Shown here: positions 26,246 through 35,307 of the stretch, piece by piece | Numbering within the stretch: position 1 is the stretch's first letter | Layout: each line of letters opens with the position of its first letter | From: Kribbella soli | GTDB lineage: Bacteria; Actinomycetota; Actinomycetes; Propionibacteriales; Kribbellaceae | Reading direction: 5' to 3' | DNA: 64,000 bases | Assembly: GCF_004331345.1 (NCBI RefSeq) | Contig: NZ_SJJZ01000005.1 | Span: forward strand, 310,001 to 374,000 | The notes under the pieces: generated by a model | The model's database searches: none | Seen by the model: only the letters and a program-made list of their open reading frames with translations | Told to the model about the DNA's origin: nothing | Program-made: the position numbers and the translations under genes

Positions 26246-26962
26246 ATGGCCGGAATAGGCCTGTTCCGGATCTTCGACCCGAAGGTCCGGCGCCATCTGA
26301 TCTCGGACGAGGGCGAAGTCGTCATCGACGAGGTGCGGCAGCACTGGGTGGTGTACTCGGTGCCGATGCTCGAGGTCGTGCTCGCGGCGGCCCTGCTGCT
26401 GACGATGGCCACCACCGCGATCGGTGGGCAGCCGGTGCTGCTGGCGATCGTGCTGGTGCTGCTGACCCACGCCTTCTGGCAATTCCTCACCCACCATCGG
26501 GACCGGTTCGTGGTCACCAACATGCGGGTCATGCGGATCCGGGGCGTCTTCTCCCAGACCGTCGCGACCACCCCGATCGCCCGGGTCCTCGACATCACCC
26601 TGCAGAAGCCGATCATCGGCCGGATGCTGGGCTACGGCCACTTCGTCTTCGAGTCGGCCGCGCAGGACCAGGGCTTCCGTGAGATCAAGTGGGTCAGCCG
26701 GCCTGACGACCGCGACCTGACCATTCAGCGCGTCATCCAGCGGACCGGCCTGCGGGCCTCCGCGAGTGTCGACGTACTGCAGGGGGACGAGGACTCCGAC
26801 GACGACGGCACCGGCCCGATCGGGATGGACTCCGCGCAGGAAGTCAGCGCGAGCAGCGCCCCGGCCGCCGCGCAGCCGTCCCGCCCCGCGTCCCCACCGA
26901 CCTCGTCCGCCTCGAAGTCCATCTTCAACAGCGAACGCGGCAACTGGACCGACAGCGAATGA
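26246..26962 (+). CDS. Membrane PH-domain (bPH) protein
   Basis: 238 residues. Two close membrane helices (about 34-82) are followed by a bacterial PH-like domain (RDRFVVTNMRVMRIRGVFSQ, then DITLQKPIIGRMLGYGHFVFES). The C-terminal 65 residues are an acidic then Ser/Ala/Pro-rich disordered tail. Such proteins sit in the inner membrane with the PH domain in the cytoplasm; the role is not known. Confidence 0.88.
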   Translation: MAGIGLFRIFDPKVRRHLISDEGEVVIDEVRQHWVVYSVPMLEVVLAAALLLTMATTAIGGQPVLLAIVLVLLTHAFWQFLTHHRDRFVVTNMRVMRIRGVFSQTVATTPIARVLDITLQKPIIGRMLGYGHFVFESAAQDQGFREIKWVSRPDDRDLTIQRVIQRTGLRASASVDVLQGDEDSDDDGTGPIGMDSAQEVSASSAPAAAQPSRPASPPTSSASKSIFNSERGNWTDSE

Positions 26963-26963
26963 C

Positions 26964-26981
26964 CCTCACGTCTTCGTGAGG
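26964..26981. terminator. Convergent hairpin terminator
   Basis: CCTCACG (26964-26970), a 4-nt loop and CGTGAGG (26975-26981) sit between two convergent genes whose stops are 3 bp apart. The stem overlaps the last codons of the sigma-factor gene. Confidence 0.6.
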
Positions 26982-28213
26982 TCGGCGAGGTCGCGGAAGT
27001 GGTTGCGGCGGCGTTCCCGGTGGAAGCGCTCCGGGTGGTTGGGCGGAGCTGTGTCCAGCGCCTGCTGCAGCTCGACGGCGGCCTCGTCGTAGCGGGACCT
27101 GCGGGCGAGGAGTTCGCCGCGGACCGCATGCCGGCGTGAGCTGGGTGGGATCTCGTCGAGCAGCTTGAGGGCCCTGTCGACATCACCGATTTCGGCGATC
27201 GCGACGACGCGGGCGAGTTCGGCGGCGGGGCTGGGGGAGACCTCGACCAGCAGGTCGTACAGCCGGACGATCTCGCGCCAGTCGGTCGCGGTGTAGCTGG
27301 GTACGCGCGCATGCTCGGCTGCGATCGCGGCCTGCAACTGATACGCGTCGGCCTGCCGGGCGGACCGCTCCAGCGACTCGTTGAGGAGCGCGACGCCGCG
27401 GCCGATGAGGTCCTGATCCCACAGCGAGCGGTCCTGCAGATCGAGCGTCACAACCTCGCCGGAGTCGTCGACGCGGGCCGGTCGACGCGCCTCGGTCAGG
27501 AGCAGGAGCGCCAGCACCGCCGTCGGTGTCGGCTGGACGGGGAGGAGCGAGTGCAGGAGCTCAGCCAGCCGGATCGCTTCCGCACACAGGTCGACGTCGT
27601 ACGCCGCCTCGCCCTCGGCCGGCGCATGGCCCGCGGTGTAGAGGCTGTGGATGACTGCGCAGACCGCAGGCAGTCGTTCGGGTAGCTCGGCCTCGGCCGG
27701 CACGCGGTACGGGATGCGCGCGGCGGCGATCTTCTGCCGTGCGCGGACCAGCCGCTTCGTCGTGGCGACCTCGGTCGTCAGCAGGACGCCGGCGATCTGT
27801 GCGGGTGAGAGGCCGCAGAGCGTGCGGAGCGCGAGAGCCACGCGGGTCGGAGGAGACAGCGACGGGTGGCAGCACGTGAAGATCAGCCGCAGCAGGTCGT
27901 CCTGGACGACGTCGTCGGTCTCGACCTCGCGCTTGGTCAGCTCGATCAGGTCCGCGCCGTCGCGCTCCTTGGTGCCGCGGGCCTGCTCACGGCGGATGAT
28001 GTCTATCGCCTTCCGCCGGGCGGTCACGGTGAGCCAGGCCCGCGGCTCGGGCGGTACGCCGGTCACCGGCCACGCTCCGAGCGCCGCCAGAGCCGCCTCC
28101 TGGACCGCGTCCTCGGCGAGTTGGACATTGCCGACCGTCCGGATCAGGGTCGCGAGAATCCGCGTCCCCTCGATCCGGATCGTCTCGGCGACCGCGTCGT
28201 ACCGCTCGTTCAC
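26966..28213 (-). CDS. ECF42-type RNA polymerase sigma factor
   Basis: 415 residues from GTG 28213. Sigma region 2 is at about 25-70 (AEDAVQEAALAALGAW) and region 4 at about 120-160. A long C-terminal extension has the ECF42 hallmarks (FTCCHPSLSP, IHSLYTAGH, LLLTEARRPARVD) and helical repeats. This group lacks anti-sigma factors and is encoded with DGPF/YCII proteins; that partner is 10 nt upstream here. The mode of control through the C-terminal domain is family knowledge. Confidence 0.93.
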   Translation of the reverse strand: MNERYDAVAETIRIEGTRILATLIRTVGNVQLAEDAVQEAALAALGAWPVTGVPPEPRAWLTVTARRKAIDIIRREQARGTKERDGADLIELTKREVETDDVVQDDLLRLIFTCCHPSLSPPTRVALALRTLCGLSPAQIAGVLLTTEVATTKRLVRARQKIAAARIPYRVPAEAELPERLPAVCAVIHSLYTAGHAPAEGEAAYDVDLCAEAIRLAELLHSLLPVQPTPTAVLALLLLTEARRPARVDDSGEVVTLDLQDRSLWDQDLIGRGVALLNESLERSARQADAYQLQAAIAAEHARVPSYTATDWREIVRLYDLLVEVSPSPAAELARVVAIAEIGDVDRALKLLDEIPPSSRRHAVRGELLARRSRYDEAAVELQQALDTAPPNHPERFHRERRRNHFRDLADLTKT

Positions 28214-28223
28214 GGGACCTGCT

Positions 28224-28571
28224 CTACTTGGCCACGATCACCGGCCGGACCTCGACCGCGCCGCCCCAGGCCGCCGGGATCTCGGCCGCGACCCGCACCG
28301 CCTCCTCGAGGTCCTCGGCCTCGATCAGGTAGTAGCCGGTCAGCGCTTCCTTGGTCTCGGCGTACGGTCCGTCGGTGGTGACCACCGGCCCGCCGCGGGC
28401 ACCCTCGACCCGGACGACGGTCGCCGTCGAGGTCGGATGCAGTACGGCGCTCGCCTTCACCTGCTCGGCGAACTCGACGCCGAACCTCCGGTACTCGGCC
28501 AGCTCGTCGGCCTGTTCGGGCGCCCACCAATCGACGTCAGCGGTGTAGGTCAGTGCAAGGTACTGCGCCAT
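28224..28571 (-). CDS. DGPF/YCII-related protein, ECF42 partner
   Basis: 115 residues from ATG 28571. The dimeric alpha-beta fold of YCII proteins is recognisable, with the motif VVTTDGPYAETKEALTGYYLIE. It is co-transcribed with the ECF42 sigma factor. The second pair in this window (51791 and 52294) has the same order. Biochemical function is not established. Confidence 0.9.
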   Translation of the reverse strand: MAQYLALTYTADVDWWAPEQADELAEYRRFGVEFAEQVKASAVLHPTSTATVVRVEGARGGPVVTTDGPYAETKEALTGYYLIEAEDLEEAVRVAAEIPAAWGGAVEVRPVIVAK

Positions 28572-28590
28572 CGGAGTCCTCCTTCTCGCT

Positions 28591-28607
28591 GAGACCACTG
28601 TGGTCTC
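28591..28607. promoter_or_regulatory. 17-bp perfect palindrome ahead of the DGPF/ECF42 operon
   Basis: GAGACCAC-T-GTGGTCTC lies 20 nt before the DGPF start and 41 nt after the stop of the next gene upstream. It may be an operator of the sigma operon or a hairpin ending the upstream transcript; no T-run follows it. Confidence 0.45.
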
Positions 28608-28647
28608 TCAGCAAGGGAACGAACAGCCTTCTCCCGAGAGGACATCC

Positions 28648-29370
28648 TCATTGCGAGGCCTCCGAAAGTCGTCCACGGAACGCCCGCACCACGTCCGGAT
28701 CACCGGCTGTCTGGATCGCGTCGTCGCCCGCCCTGCCCCACAACCACAGATAGACCTGCGCCGGATCCCCAGAGATCTCCGCCGCTGCATCCCCCTCAGC
28801 CCCTTGCCGTACGTCGACACTCCTCGCGTCGGCGTACACGGTCCAGGACCGGCCTCCCGCGGTCAGCCGAACGGCCGCGTCGATCGGGTAGGCGGTGTCG
28901 CCCTCCTCCCACCACGGCCCACCGAGCGTCGGGTAGAGGACCTCGTCGATCCCGTCGAGGGCCAGCTCGGTGTCGATCGGTGTGACGACGTCGTGCGCCT
29001 GCTCGACATCGATCCGATGGATCACGGTCTCGTGCGCCATCCGCCGGTACCAGAACGCGGACGTGCTGTCGCGCGGGCTGAACGTCCACGTCGGCGTCTC
29101 GGTCCCGGCCGCTTCCAGCGCGTCGACGATCGCCGCGCGCGCGTCGTCGTACCACTCCAGGGAAGCGAGCCCGGAGAAGTCCGGCGGCCACGGGTCGGGG
29201 CGGGCGCCGAGCTTCAGCACCTCGACCTTGTGGACGTACACCATCGCGACGTGTCGCACCACGTCGTCCACCGTCCACCCCGGACAACTGGGCACGGCTG
29301 CGTCGAGCCCAGTCCGCGCGACCTCGCCGAGCCGGGCGCTCTCGGCCCGCACGTGCTCCAGAAATCTCAT
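28648..29370 (-). CDS. DinB-fold maleylpyruvate-isomerase-like protein
   Basis: 240 residues. The N-terminus has the mycothiol-dependent DinB-like signature (CPGWTVDDVVRHV), and FWYRRMAHETVIHRIDVEQ supplies the His residues of the metal site. A C-terminal sterol-carrier-like part follows from about 150. Homologues are mycothiol-dependent isomerases or transferases; the substrate is unknown. It precedes the DGPF/ECF42 genes on the same strand. Confidence 0.85.
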   Translation of the reverse strand: MRFLEHVRAESARLGEVARTGLDAAVPSCPGWTVDDVVRHVAMVYVHKVEVLKLGARPDPWPPDFSGLASLEWYDDARAAIVDALEAAGTETPTWTFSPRDSTSAFWYRRMAHETVIHRIDVEQAHDVVTPIDTELALDGIDEVLYPTLGGPWWEEGDTAYPIDAAVRLTAGGRSWTVYADARSVDVRQGAEGDAAAEISGDPAQVYLWLWGRAGDDAIQTAGDPDVVRAFRGRLSEASQ

Positions 29371-29401
29371 GTCGGCACCTTGTCAGAGCCCGCCGACAGT
29401 T

Positions 29402-29848
29402 TCAGACGCTCCGCGCCTTCAAGGCTGCCTCCCAGTCCTGGGTCTCGGAGTAGCTGATCTCGACGACTCGCTCGGCGAGCAACTTCACCGGTTCGCCGGC
29501 CTTGGCGTACCGGCCGGCCTTCTGCGAGTAGAGCCAGGCCTCGTTCCGCAGCTCCTGCGCGGTCCGCGTGTACGTCGGATATGAGTCCTTGAACCCGAAC
29601 AACGTCCGGATCCCCTCGGCCAGCGCGATCACCCCACCGAGCGAAGGGGCCAGCCAGATGGGCGCCTTGATGGCCACCGAGATCGCGATCACCACGGCGG
29701 CGATGAGTTGCACGGTGCCGAGCGCCCGGTACCAGATGCGGGCGCGCCGGGCCTGCGCGGCGTACCAGCGGAAGCGAATGCTGATCAACTGCTCCGCGGG
29801 TGCGTCCGTCCCGAGGACAGGAAAGTCCGAATCTCTGAGTCTCGACAT
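29402..29848 (-). CDS. DUF4231/SLATT-like two-helix membrane protein
   Basis: 148 residues. A short N-terminal region leads into RFRWYAAQARRARIWYR and two membrane helices (about 45-62 and 65-82). A cytoplasmic helical tail follows (SYPTYTRTAQELRNEAWLY). This layout matches the SLATT superfamily, whose members are proposed pore-forming effectors in conflict systems (published prediction). Here it is a single gene, divergent from a MarR regulator with 32 bp between the starts; no nucleotide-signalling partner is visible. Confidence 0.75.
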   Translation of the reverse strand: MSRLRDSDFPVLGTDAPAEQLISIRFRWYAAQARRARIWYRALGTVQLIAAVVIAISVAIKAPIWLAPSLGGVIALAEGIRTLFGFKDSYPTYTRTAQELRNEAWLYSQKAGRYAKAGEPVKLLAERVVEISYSETQDWEAALKARSV

Positions 29849-29867
29849 AGTCCGATCAGTGTCGGGC

Positions 29868-29873
29868 TAAGGT
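29868..29873 (+). promoter_or_regulatory. Candidate -10 box of a leaderless transcript
   Basis: TAAGGT lies 7 nt before ATG 29881 within the 32-bp divergent gap, so the MarR message probably has no leader. Confidence 0.4.
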
Positions 29874-29880
29874 TCCGGTC

Positions 29881-30384
29881 ATGGCCAGGAAGAGGGCGTT
29901 GCCGTTCGATCCGATCGAGGAGGCGTCGCGGCAATGGGGGCGGCGTTGGGGCGCCGTCGAGCAGATGCGGGCCGTCACGTCGCTGATGCGGGCGCAGCAG
30001 ATCGTGATCAACGAACTGGACGAGATCCTCCGCAAGCACGGGCTGACGTTCGCCCGCTTCGAGGCCCTGGTGCTGCTCACCTTCTCCCGGCGCGGGTCGC
30101 TGCCGCTCGGGAAGATGGGGGAGCGCCTGCAGGTGCACCCGACGTCGGTGACCTCGATCGTCCGCCGGCTCGAGTCGGCCGGGCTGGTGACCCGGACGCC
30201 GCACCCGGACGACGGCCGCGCGGTGCTCTGCGAGATCACCCCCGAGGGCCGCGACCTGGTCGAACGTGCCACCGCCGACCTGGTCGCCGCCGACTTCGCG
30301 CTGTCCGGCCTGACCGACGACCAGCTCAAGATGCTCTGGTCCGTCCTCGAACCCCTCCGCCACAACGCCGGCGACTTCAACTGA
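29881..30384 (+). CDS. MarR-family transcriptional regulator
   Basis: 167 residues. Winged helix at about 58-125: PLGKMGERLQVHPTSVTSIVRRLESAGLVTR, then the wing HPDDGRAVLCEIT. The flanking helices form the dimer. It probably controls itself and the divergent SLATT-like gene because they share one short promoter region. Confidence 0.9.
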   Translation: MARKRALPFDPIEEASRQWGRRWGAVEQMRAVTSLMRAQQIVINELDEILRKHGLTFARFEALVLLTFSRRGSLPLGKMGERLQVHPTSVTSIVRRLESAGLVTRTPHPDDGRAVLCEITPEGRDLVERATADLVAADFALSGLTDDQLKMLWSVLEPLRHNAGDFN

Positions 30385-30544
30385 CCCAGTCCTGACCGAC
30401 GTTCCTTGTGTTACGCCTGCGCTAAAAGTTCATTTCCTACTGAAACTTCCCAAGTTTCCCTATTGCCAGGTAGTGGGATCGGCGTCCAGGATCGGAGACG
30501 AGTCGGCCACCCCTGCAGGCCGGCACACGTCCCTGGAGGACCTC

Positions 30545-32131
30545 ATGAAGCGTGCTGCCGCTGTTCTCCTCGCCGCCACCGTGGCCCTGGCCGGCTGCTC
30601 CGGCGGCGGCGACTCCGGGTCGGCCGATGGCGCGACGAAGTCGATCTCGTTCGCCGTCTCCGACCCGGTGACCCTCAACCCCGGTCGCCAGACGATCGCG
30701 TTCGCCCAGGTCAAGGAGCTGTTCGCGAGCCTGACCTTCGTCAAGAGCGACGGATCGGTGACCTATCTGAACGCGGAGTCGGTGAAGTCGTCCGACGCCG
30801 TGCACTGGACCGTCAAGCTGCGCCCGGGCTGGACCTTCCACAACGGTGAGAAGGTCACCGCCGAGAGCTACGTGAAGGCGTGGAACACCGTCGCCTACGG
30901 CCCGAACGCCTGGGAGAACAGCGGCCAGCTGGTCAACATCGCCGGGTACGACGCCCTGAACCCGGCCAAGGGCAAGCCCACGACCACGCAACTGTCCGGC
31001 CTCAAGGTGGTCGACGACCTCACCTTCACGGTCACCTTGAAGAGCCCGGACGGCCAGTTCCCCGTGCAGCTCTCGCAGGCGCAGAGCGGGTTCTTCCCGC
31101 TGCCGGAAGCGGCGTACAAGGACTTCGATGCCTTCGGCAAGCAGCCGATCGGCAACGGGCCGTTCCAGATGGTCGGCAGCTACACCGAGAACGAGCCGAT
31201 GACGGTCAAGCGGTACGACGCGTACCAGGGCCCGAAGCCCACGGTCGACGAGATCGTCTTCAAGCCGTACACCGACATGACCACGGCCTACACCGACGTA
31301 CAGGCCGGCAACACCGACATCCTGTTCGTGCCGGCGGCCCGAATGGCGCAGGTGAAGAAGGACTTCGGCGACCGCGCGTACGTCTTCCAGGGCCTGGGCA
31401 TGAACTACCTCGGTCTGCCGCTGTGGGACAAGCGCTACCAGGACGTCCGGGTGCGGCAGGCGATCTCGATGGCGATCGACCGGCAGGCCGTGAGCAACGT
31501 GATCTACGGCGGCATCTGGGAGCCCGCGACGGCGCTGACCCCGCCGGGTGAGCCGGGTACGCCGAAGGGCCTGTGCGGCGAGCTGTGCACGTTCAATCCG
31601 GCCAAGGCCAAGCAGCTCCTGGCCGAGGCCGGCGGCTTCAGCGGCACCATGGAGATCCGCTACCCGGGTGGCTCGGGCCTGGACGACCTCTACAACGCCT
31701 ACGCCAACCAGCTCCGGCAGAACCTCGGGATCAAGGACGTCACCGCGACGCCGACCACCGACTTCCCGGAGTTCCAGAAGCTGCGCAACGACCAGAAGCT
31801 GAGCGGCCCGTACTTCTCCCGCTGGGGCGCCCTCTACGCCAGCCAGCAGAACACCCTGCGCTCCTTCTACACAAAGGCCGGCGGCTGCGTGAACTGCATC
31901 CCGTACTACACCCCGCAGGTCGAGCAGCTGCTCGCGAAGGCGGACGCGCAGGTCGACCCGCAGAAGGCGATCGAGGGGTACGTCGACGTACAGACGGCGA
32001 TCCTGAAGGACTTCCCGGCGCCGCCGATGTTCTTCGAGAAGTACACGTACGCGACCTCGGACCGGATCGCCAAGCTGGCCGAGGGTGCGGGCAGCCTCGA
32101 GCTCGAGAACACCACGCTGGCGGACAACTGA
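30545..32131 (+). CDS. Peptide ABC transporter substrate-binding lipoprotein
   Basis: 528 residues. ATG 30545 follows GGAGGACCTC. The lipobox is ALAGC with Cys18. It is a family 5 peptide-binding protein: YVKAWNTVAYGP, IGNGPFQMVGSY, and VRVRQAISMAIDRQAVSNVIYGG. It should bind oligopeptides outside the cell. It heads an operon of seven genes with overlapping or near-touching ends that includes two intracellular hydrolases. A 160-bp AT-richer region precedes it and presumably holds the promoter. Confidence 0.94.
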   Translation: MKRAAAVLLAATVALAGCSGGGDSGSADGATKSISFAVSDPVTLNPGRQTIAFAQVKELFASLTFVKSDGSVTYLNAESVKSSDAVHWTVKLRPGWTFHNGEKVTAESYVKAWNTVAYGPNAWENSGQLVNIAGYDALNPAKGKPTTTQLSGLKVVDDLTFTVTLKSPDGQFPVQLSQAQSGFFPLPEAAYKDFDAFGKQPIGNGPFQMVGSYTENEPMTVKRYDAYQGPKPTVDEIVFKPYTDMTTAYTDVQAGNTDILFVPAARMAQVKKDFGDRAYVFQGLGMNYLGLPLWDKRYQDVRVRQAISMAIDRQAVSNVIYGGIWEPATALTPPGEPGTPKGLCGELCTFNPAKAKQLLAEAGGFSGTMEIRYPGGSGLDDLYNAYANQLRQNLGIKDVTATPTTDFPEFQKLRNDQKLSGPYFSRWGALYASQQNTLRSFYTKAGGCVNCIPYYTPQVEQLLAKADAQVDPQKAIEGYVDVQTAILKDFPAPPMFFEKYTYATSDRIAKLAEGAGSLELENTTLADN

Positions 32132-33507
32132 TGGCGGCTGTTGCCGACGGCCCGCTCCAGGCGATCCTGGAGCGGGCCCACCGCGTCCCCGACCTGACCC
32201 ACTTCCCGGGCATCGACGAGATCACCGCGCGGCTGGACGCTCTGACCGACGCGCACCCCGACCTCGTCACCCGGCGCCGGATCGGTACGTCGAGACTCGG
32301 CGACCCGATCACCATGTACTCGATCGGCGACGGGCCGGACCAGGCCCTCGTGTACGCCGGCGTGCACCCGAACGAACCGATCGGGTTCTGGACCGCGATC
32401 CACCTCGCCGAGGACCTGTGCGCCGATCCGGAGCTCCGGGCGACGTGCCGCTGGAACATCATCGGCTGCATCGACCCCGACGGCACCCGCCTGAACGAAG
32501 GCTGGTTCGACGGCCCGTTCACCCGGGTCCACTACGGCGCCCACTTCCACCGGCCCGCTCCCGCTGAGCAGGTCGAGTGGTCGTTCCCGTTCCAGTACAA
32601 GAACGCGTACTTCGACCAGGTGCTGCCCGAGACACTCGCCCTGATGCGGGTGATTGACGAGCTGAAACCGATCATCGCCGTCTCGTTGCACAACACCGAG
32701 CTCGGCGGCGTCTACTACTACGTCACCCAGGAGCTCGAGGGGTACGTCGACGAGCTGCACGCGGTGGCAGCCTCCTTCGGATTGCCGCTCGACCTCGGTG
32801 AGCCCGAGACGCCCGTGGCCCGCCCGCTCGGGCCGGCGGTGTACGAGATGATCTCGGCCAAGGCGACGTACGACTATGCCGAGCGTCTGGGGCTGCCGAC
32901 GCCGAGCGGATCGGGTGGCTCGTCAGCCGCGTACGCCGAACGGCACGGGACGGTCACGCTGGTCGCCGAGTTGCCGTACTGGACGCACCCCGCGGTGGAC
33001 GACCAGTCGTCGACGGATGCGCCGTACGGACAGGTGCTCGCGGACGCGGCGGATGAGCTCGAGCGGAATCTGCGGGAGATGGACGAGATCTTCCAGCAGG
33101 TCCGGCCGTACTTGTCGGACGATTCGCAGCTGGTCCGCGGGATCACCGCGTTCCTGCCGTACCTGTTCCGGCGGCCGGAGCGCGACCGGCGGCGAGCGGC
33201 CGAGATCGACCCAAGCCGGCGCGCGACCGTCGCGGAGGCGTTCGGCCTGCCTGACACCAACCGTATGTTCCGGCTCCGGTACGGCGGGATGCTGGTCCGC
33301 GCCGTCGAGGGAGAGATCGCTCGCGGCAGCGCTGCGGCCGCACTTCATGGACCGGCCAAGCGGCTTCGCGAGCTCTACCGCGGATGGCAGGACGAGGCCG
33401 CGTCACTCGACACGCAGCTGCGGACGATCCCGATCAAGGATCTGGTCGGGGTGCAGTACGCCGCCGCGCTCGCACTGCTGGACGCGGTGCGGAGGCGGGC
33501 CGACTGA
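32131..33507 (+). CDS. M14-type zinc carboxypeptidase
   Basis: 458 residues, overlapping the binding protein by 1 nt. Zinc ligands are His79 and Glu82 (GVHPNEPIG) and His187 (AVSLHNTE); the catalytic Glu is probably Glu280 in VAELPYW. There is no signal peptide, so it should trim peptides after import. Beyond residue 330 there is a helical extension of unknown role. M14 members include enzymes acting on murein peptides; that specificity is not shown here. Confidence 0.88.
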   Translation: MAAVADGPLQAILERAHRVPDLTHFPGIDEITARLDALTDAHPDLVTRRRIGTSRLGDPITMYSIGDGPDQALVYAGVHPNEPIGFWTAIHLAEDLCADPELRATCRWNIIGCIDPDGTRLNEGWFDGPFTRVHYGAHFHRPAPAEQVEWSFPFQYKNAYFDQVLPETLALMRVIDELKPIIAVSLHNTELGGVYYYVTQELEGYVDELHAVAASFGLPLDLGEPETPVARPLGPAVYEMISAKATYDYAERLGLPTPSGSGGSSAAYAERHGTVTLVAELPYWTHPAVDDQSSTDAPYGQVLADAADELERNLREMDEIFQQVRPYLSDDSQLVRGITAFLPYLFRRPERDRRRAAEIDPSRRATVAEAFGLPDTNRMFRLRYGGMLVRAVEGEIARGSAAAALHGPAKRLRELYRGWQDEAASLDTQLRTIPIKDLVGVQYAAALALLDAVRRRAD

Positions 33508-34433
33508 TGGCGCGGTTCACGATCCGGCGGTTGATCGAACTGGTGCTGGTGTTCTTCGGCGTCACGTTCGCCATCTACGCGGCGGTCTTCGCGTTGCCCG
33601 GTGACCCGATCTCCAGCCTCGGCGGCGATCAGCCGCTGTCGCCGGCGGTGGTCGAACGGATCCGGAATCTGTACCACCTCAACGATCCGCTCTGGTCGCA
33701 GTACCTGCGCTACCTCGGCCATCTGCTCACCGGCGACCTGGGCGTCGACTTCCGCGGCCGATCGGTGGCCGAGCGGCTGGCGAGCCGCTGGCCGGTGACG
33801 ATCCGGCTGGCGCTGACGGCCTGGGTGATCCAGGTGGTGATCGGCGTCGGCCTCGGTCTGGTCGCCGGACTGCGGAAGAACACCTGGATCGATCGCGGTG
33901 TGCTGATCCTGACGATCCTGATCGCGTCGGTGCCGATCTTCGTGATGGCGGTGACGGCGCAGCTCGTGTTCGGCGTGAAGCTGTCGCTGCTGCCGATCGC
34001 GGGCGTGACGGACGGCTGGCCGACGTCGTACTTGCTGCCGGCAACGGTTCTGGCGATCTACGGCCTGGCCGCGGTGGCGCGGCTGACCCGGGGGAGCGTG
34101 GTGGACACGATGAGCTCCGACTTCGTCCGCGCGCTGTGGGCCAAGGGGTTGTCCCGGCGCCGGGTCATCGGCGTGCATGTACTGCGGAACTCGGCGATCC
34201 CGGTGCTGACGTATCTCGCGATCGATCTGGGCGCGTTGCTCGGCGGCGCTGTCGTGACGGAAGGCATCTTCAACCTGCCGGGCGTCGGTCAGTTGCTGTT
34301 CGAGTCGATCCGGGTGCACGAAGGACCGACGGTGGTCGGCATCGCGACCGCCCTGATCCTGATCTTCCTGCTGACCAGCCTCGTCGTCGACCTGCTCAAC
34401 TCCCTCCTCGACCCGAGGATCCGCCATGACTGA
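33507..34433 (+). CDS. Peptide ABC transporter permease (DppB-like)
   Basis: 308 residues, six helices. It has the N-terminal FFGVTFAIYAAVFALPGDP, the YLRYLGHLLTGDLGVDF loop and the EAA-type loop VRALWAKGLSRRRVIGVHVLRN. The start overlaps the carboxypeptidase stop and the end overlaps the next permease by 8 nt. It forms the channel with the DppC-like subunit. Confidence 0.94.
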   Translation: MARFTIRRLIELVLVFFGVTFAIYAAVFALPGDPISSLGGDQPLSPAVVERIRNLYHLNDPLWSQYLRYLGHLLTGDLGVDFRGRSVAERLASRWPVTIRLALTAWVIQVVIGVGLGLVAGLRKNTWIDRGVLILTILIASVPIFVMAVTAQLVFGVKLSLLPIAGVTDGWPTSYLLPATVLAIYGLAAVARLTRGSVVDTMSSDFVRALWAKGLSRRRVIGVHVLRNSAIPVLTYLAIDLGALLGGAVVTEGIFNLPGVGQLLFESIRVHEGPTVVGIATALILIFLLTSLVVDLLNSLLDPRIRHD

Positions 34434-35307
34434 TGCAGTGCTCGCCCGGACTCTCGACGAGGACGTGATTGCGCGCCGCGGTGTCTGGGTAACCGTCCGC
34501 CGCCGCGTGCTCTTCTGGCTACCGCTAGCAGTGCTAGCGGTTCTGCTGCTGATGGCGATCGTCCCGCAGTTGTTCAGCAGCGCCGACCCGCGCGCCTGCG
34601 ACATCTCCGCCAGCGCGCGCCCGTCCTCACCCGGCCATCCGTTCGGCCAGGACCTCCAGGGCTGCGACGTCTACGCGAACGTCGTACACGGCGCCCGCGC
34701 GTCGCTGTCCGTCGGCCTGGTGTGCACGTTGATCGCCCTGGTGATCGCCGTCGGCGTCGGAACGGTCGCCGGGTACGTCGGCGGCTGGGCGGATTCGATC
34801 CTGGCCCGGCTGACCGACGTCTTCCTCGGCTTCCCGTTCCTGCTCGGTGCGATCGTCGTACTGAACAGCCTCGGCAAGCGGTCGGTCCTGTCGGTGTCGC
34901 TCGTCCTCGCGGTGTTCTCCTGGCCGACCCTGGCCCGGATGGTCCGTACGACGGTCCGCGCGACCCGGGACGCGGAGTACGTCCAGGCCGCGAAGGCGAT
35001 GGGGTTCCCGACCACCCGGATCCTCAGCCACTACGTGCTGCCGAACTCGATCGGCCCGGTGCTCGCGGTCGCCACGCTGACCGTCGGCGGTGTGATCGTC
35101 GCCGAGTCGACCCTGACCTTCCTCGGCCTCGGTCTGCGGGCGCCGTCGATCTCGTGGGGCCTGCAACTCGCCACCGCGCAGTCGCGCTTCCAGCAGGCGC
35201 CGCACACACTGATCTACCCGGCGATCTTCCTCGCCGCGACGGTACTGAGCCTGATCACCCTCGGCGACGTGCTCCGCGACGCGGTGAACCCGAAGGGACG
35301 CTCCTGA
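34426..35307 (+). CDS. Peptide ABC transporter permease (DppC-like)
   Basis: 293 residues. The first helix is at about 30-48 (VLFWLPLAVLAVLLLMAIVP). It has the HPFGQDLQGCDVYANVVHGAR motif of DppC proteins, and the EAA loop YVQAAKAMGFPTTRILSHYVLPN. Translationally coupled to both neighbours by overlapping ends. Confidence 0.94.
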   Translation: MTDAVLARTLDEDVIARRGVWVTVRRRVLFWLPLAVLAVLLLMAIVPQLFSSADPRACDISASARPSSPGHPFGQDLQGCDVYANVVHGARASLSVGLVCTLIALVIAVGVGTVAGYVGGWADSILARLTDVFLGFPFLLGAIVVLNSLGKRSVLSVSLVLAVFSWPTLARMVRTTVRATRDAEYVQAAKAMGFPTTRILSHYVLPNSIGPVLAVATLTVGGVIVAESTLTFLGLGLRAPSISWGLQLATAQSRFQQAPHTLIYPAIFLAATVLSLITLGDVLRDAVNPKGRS

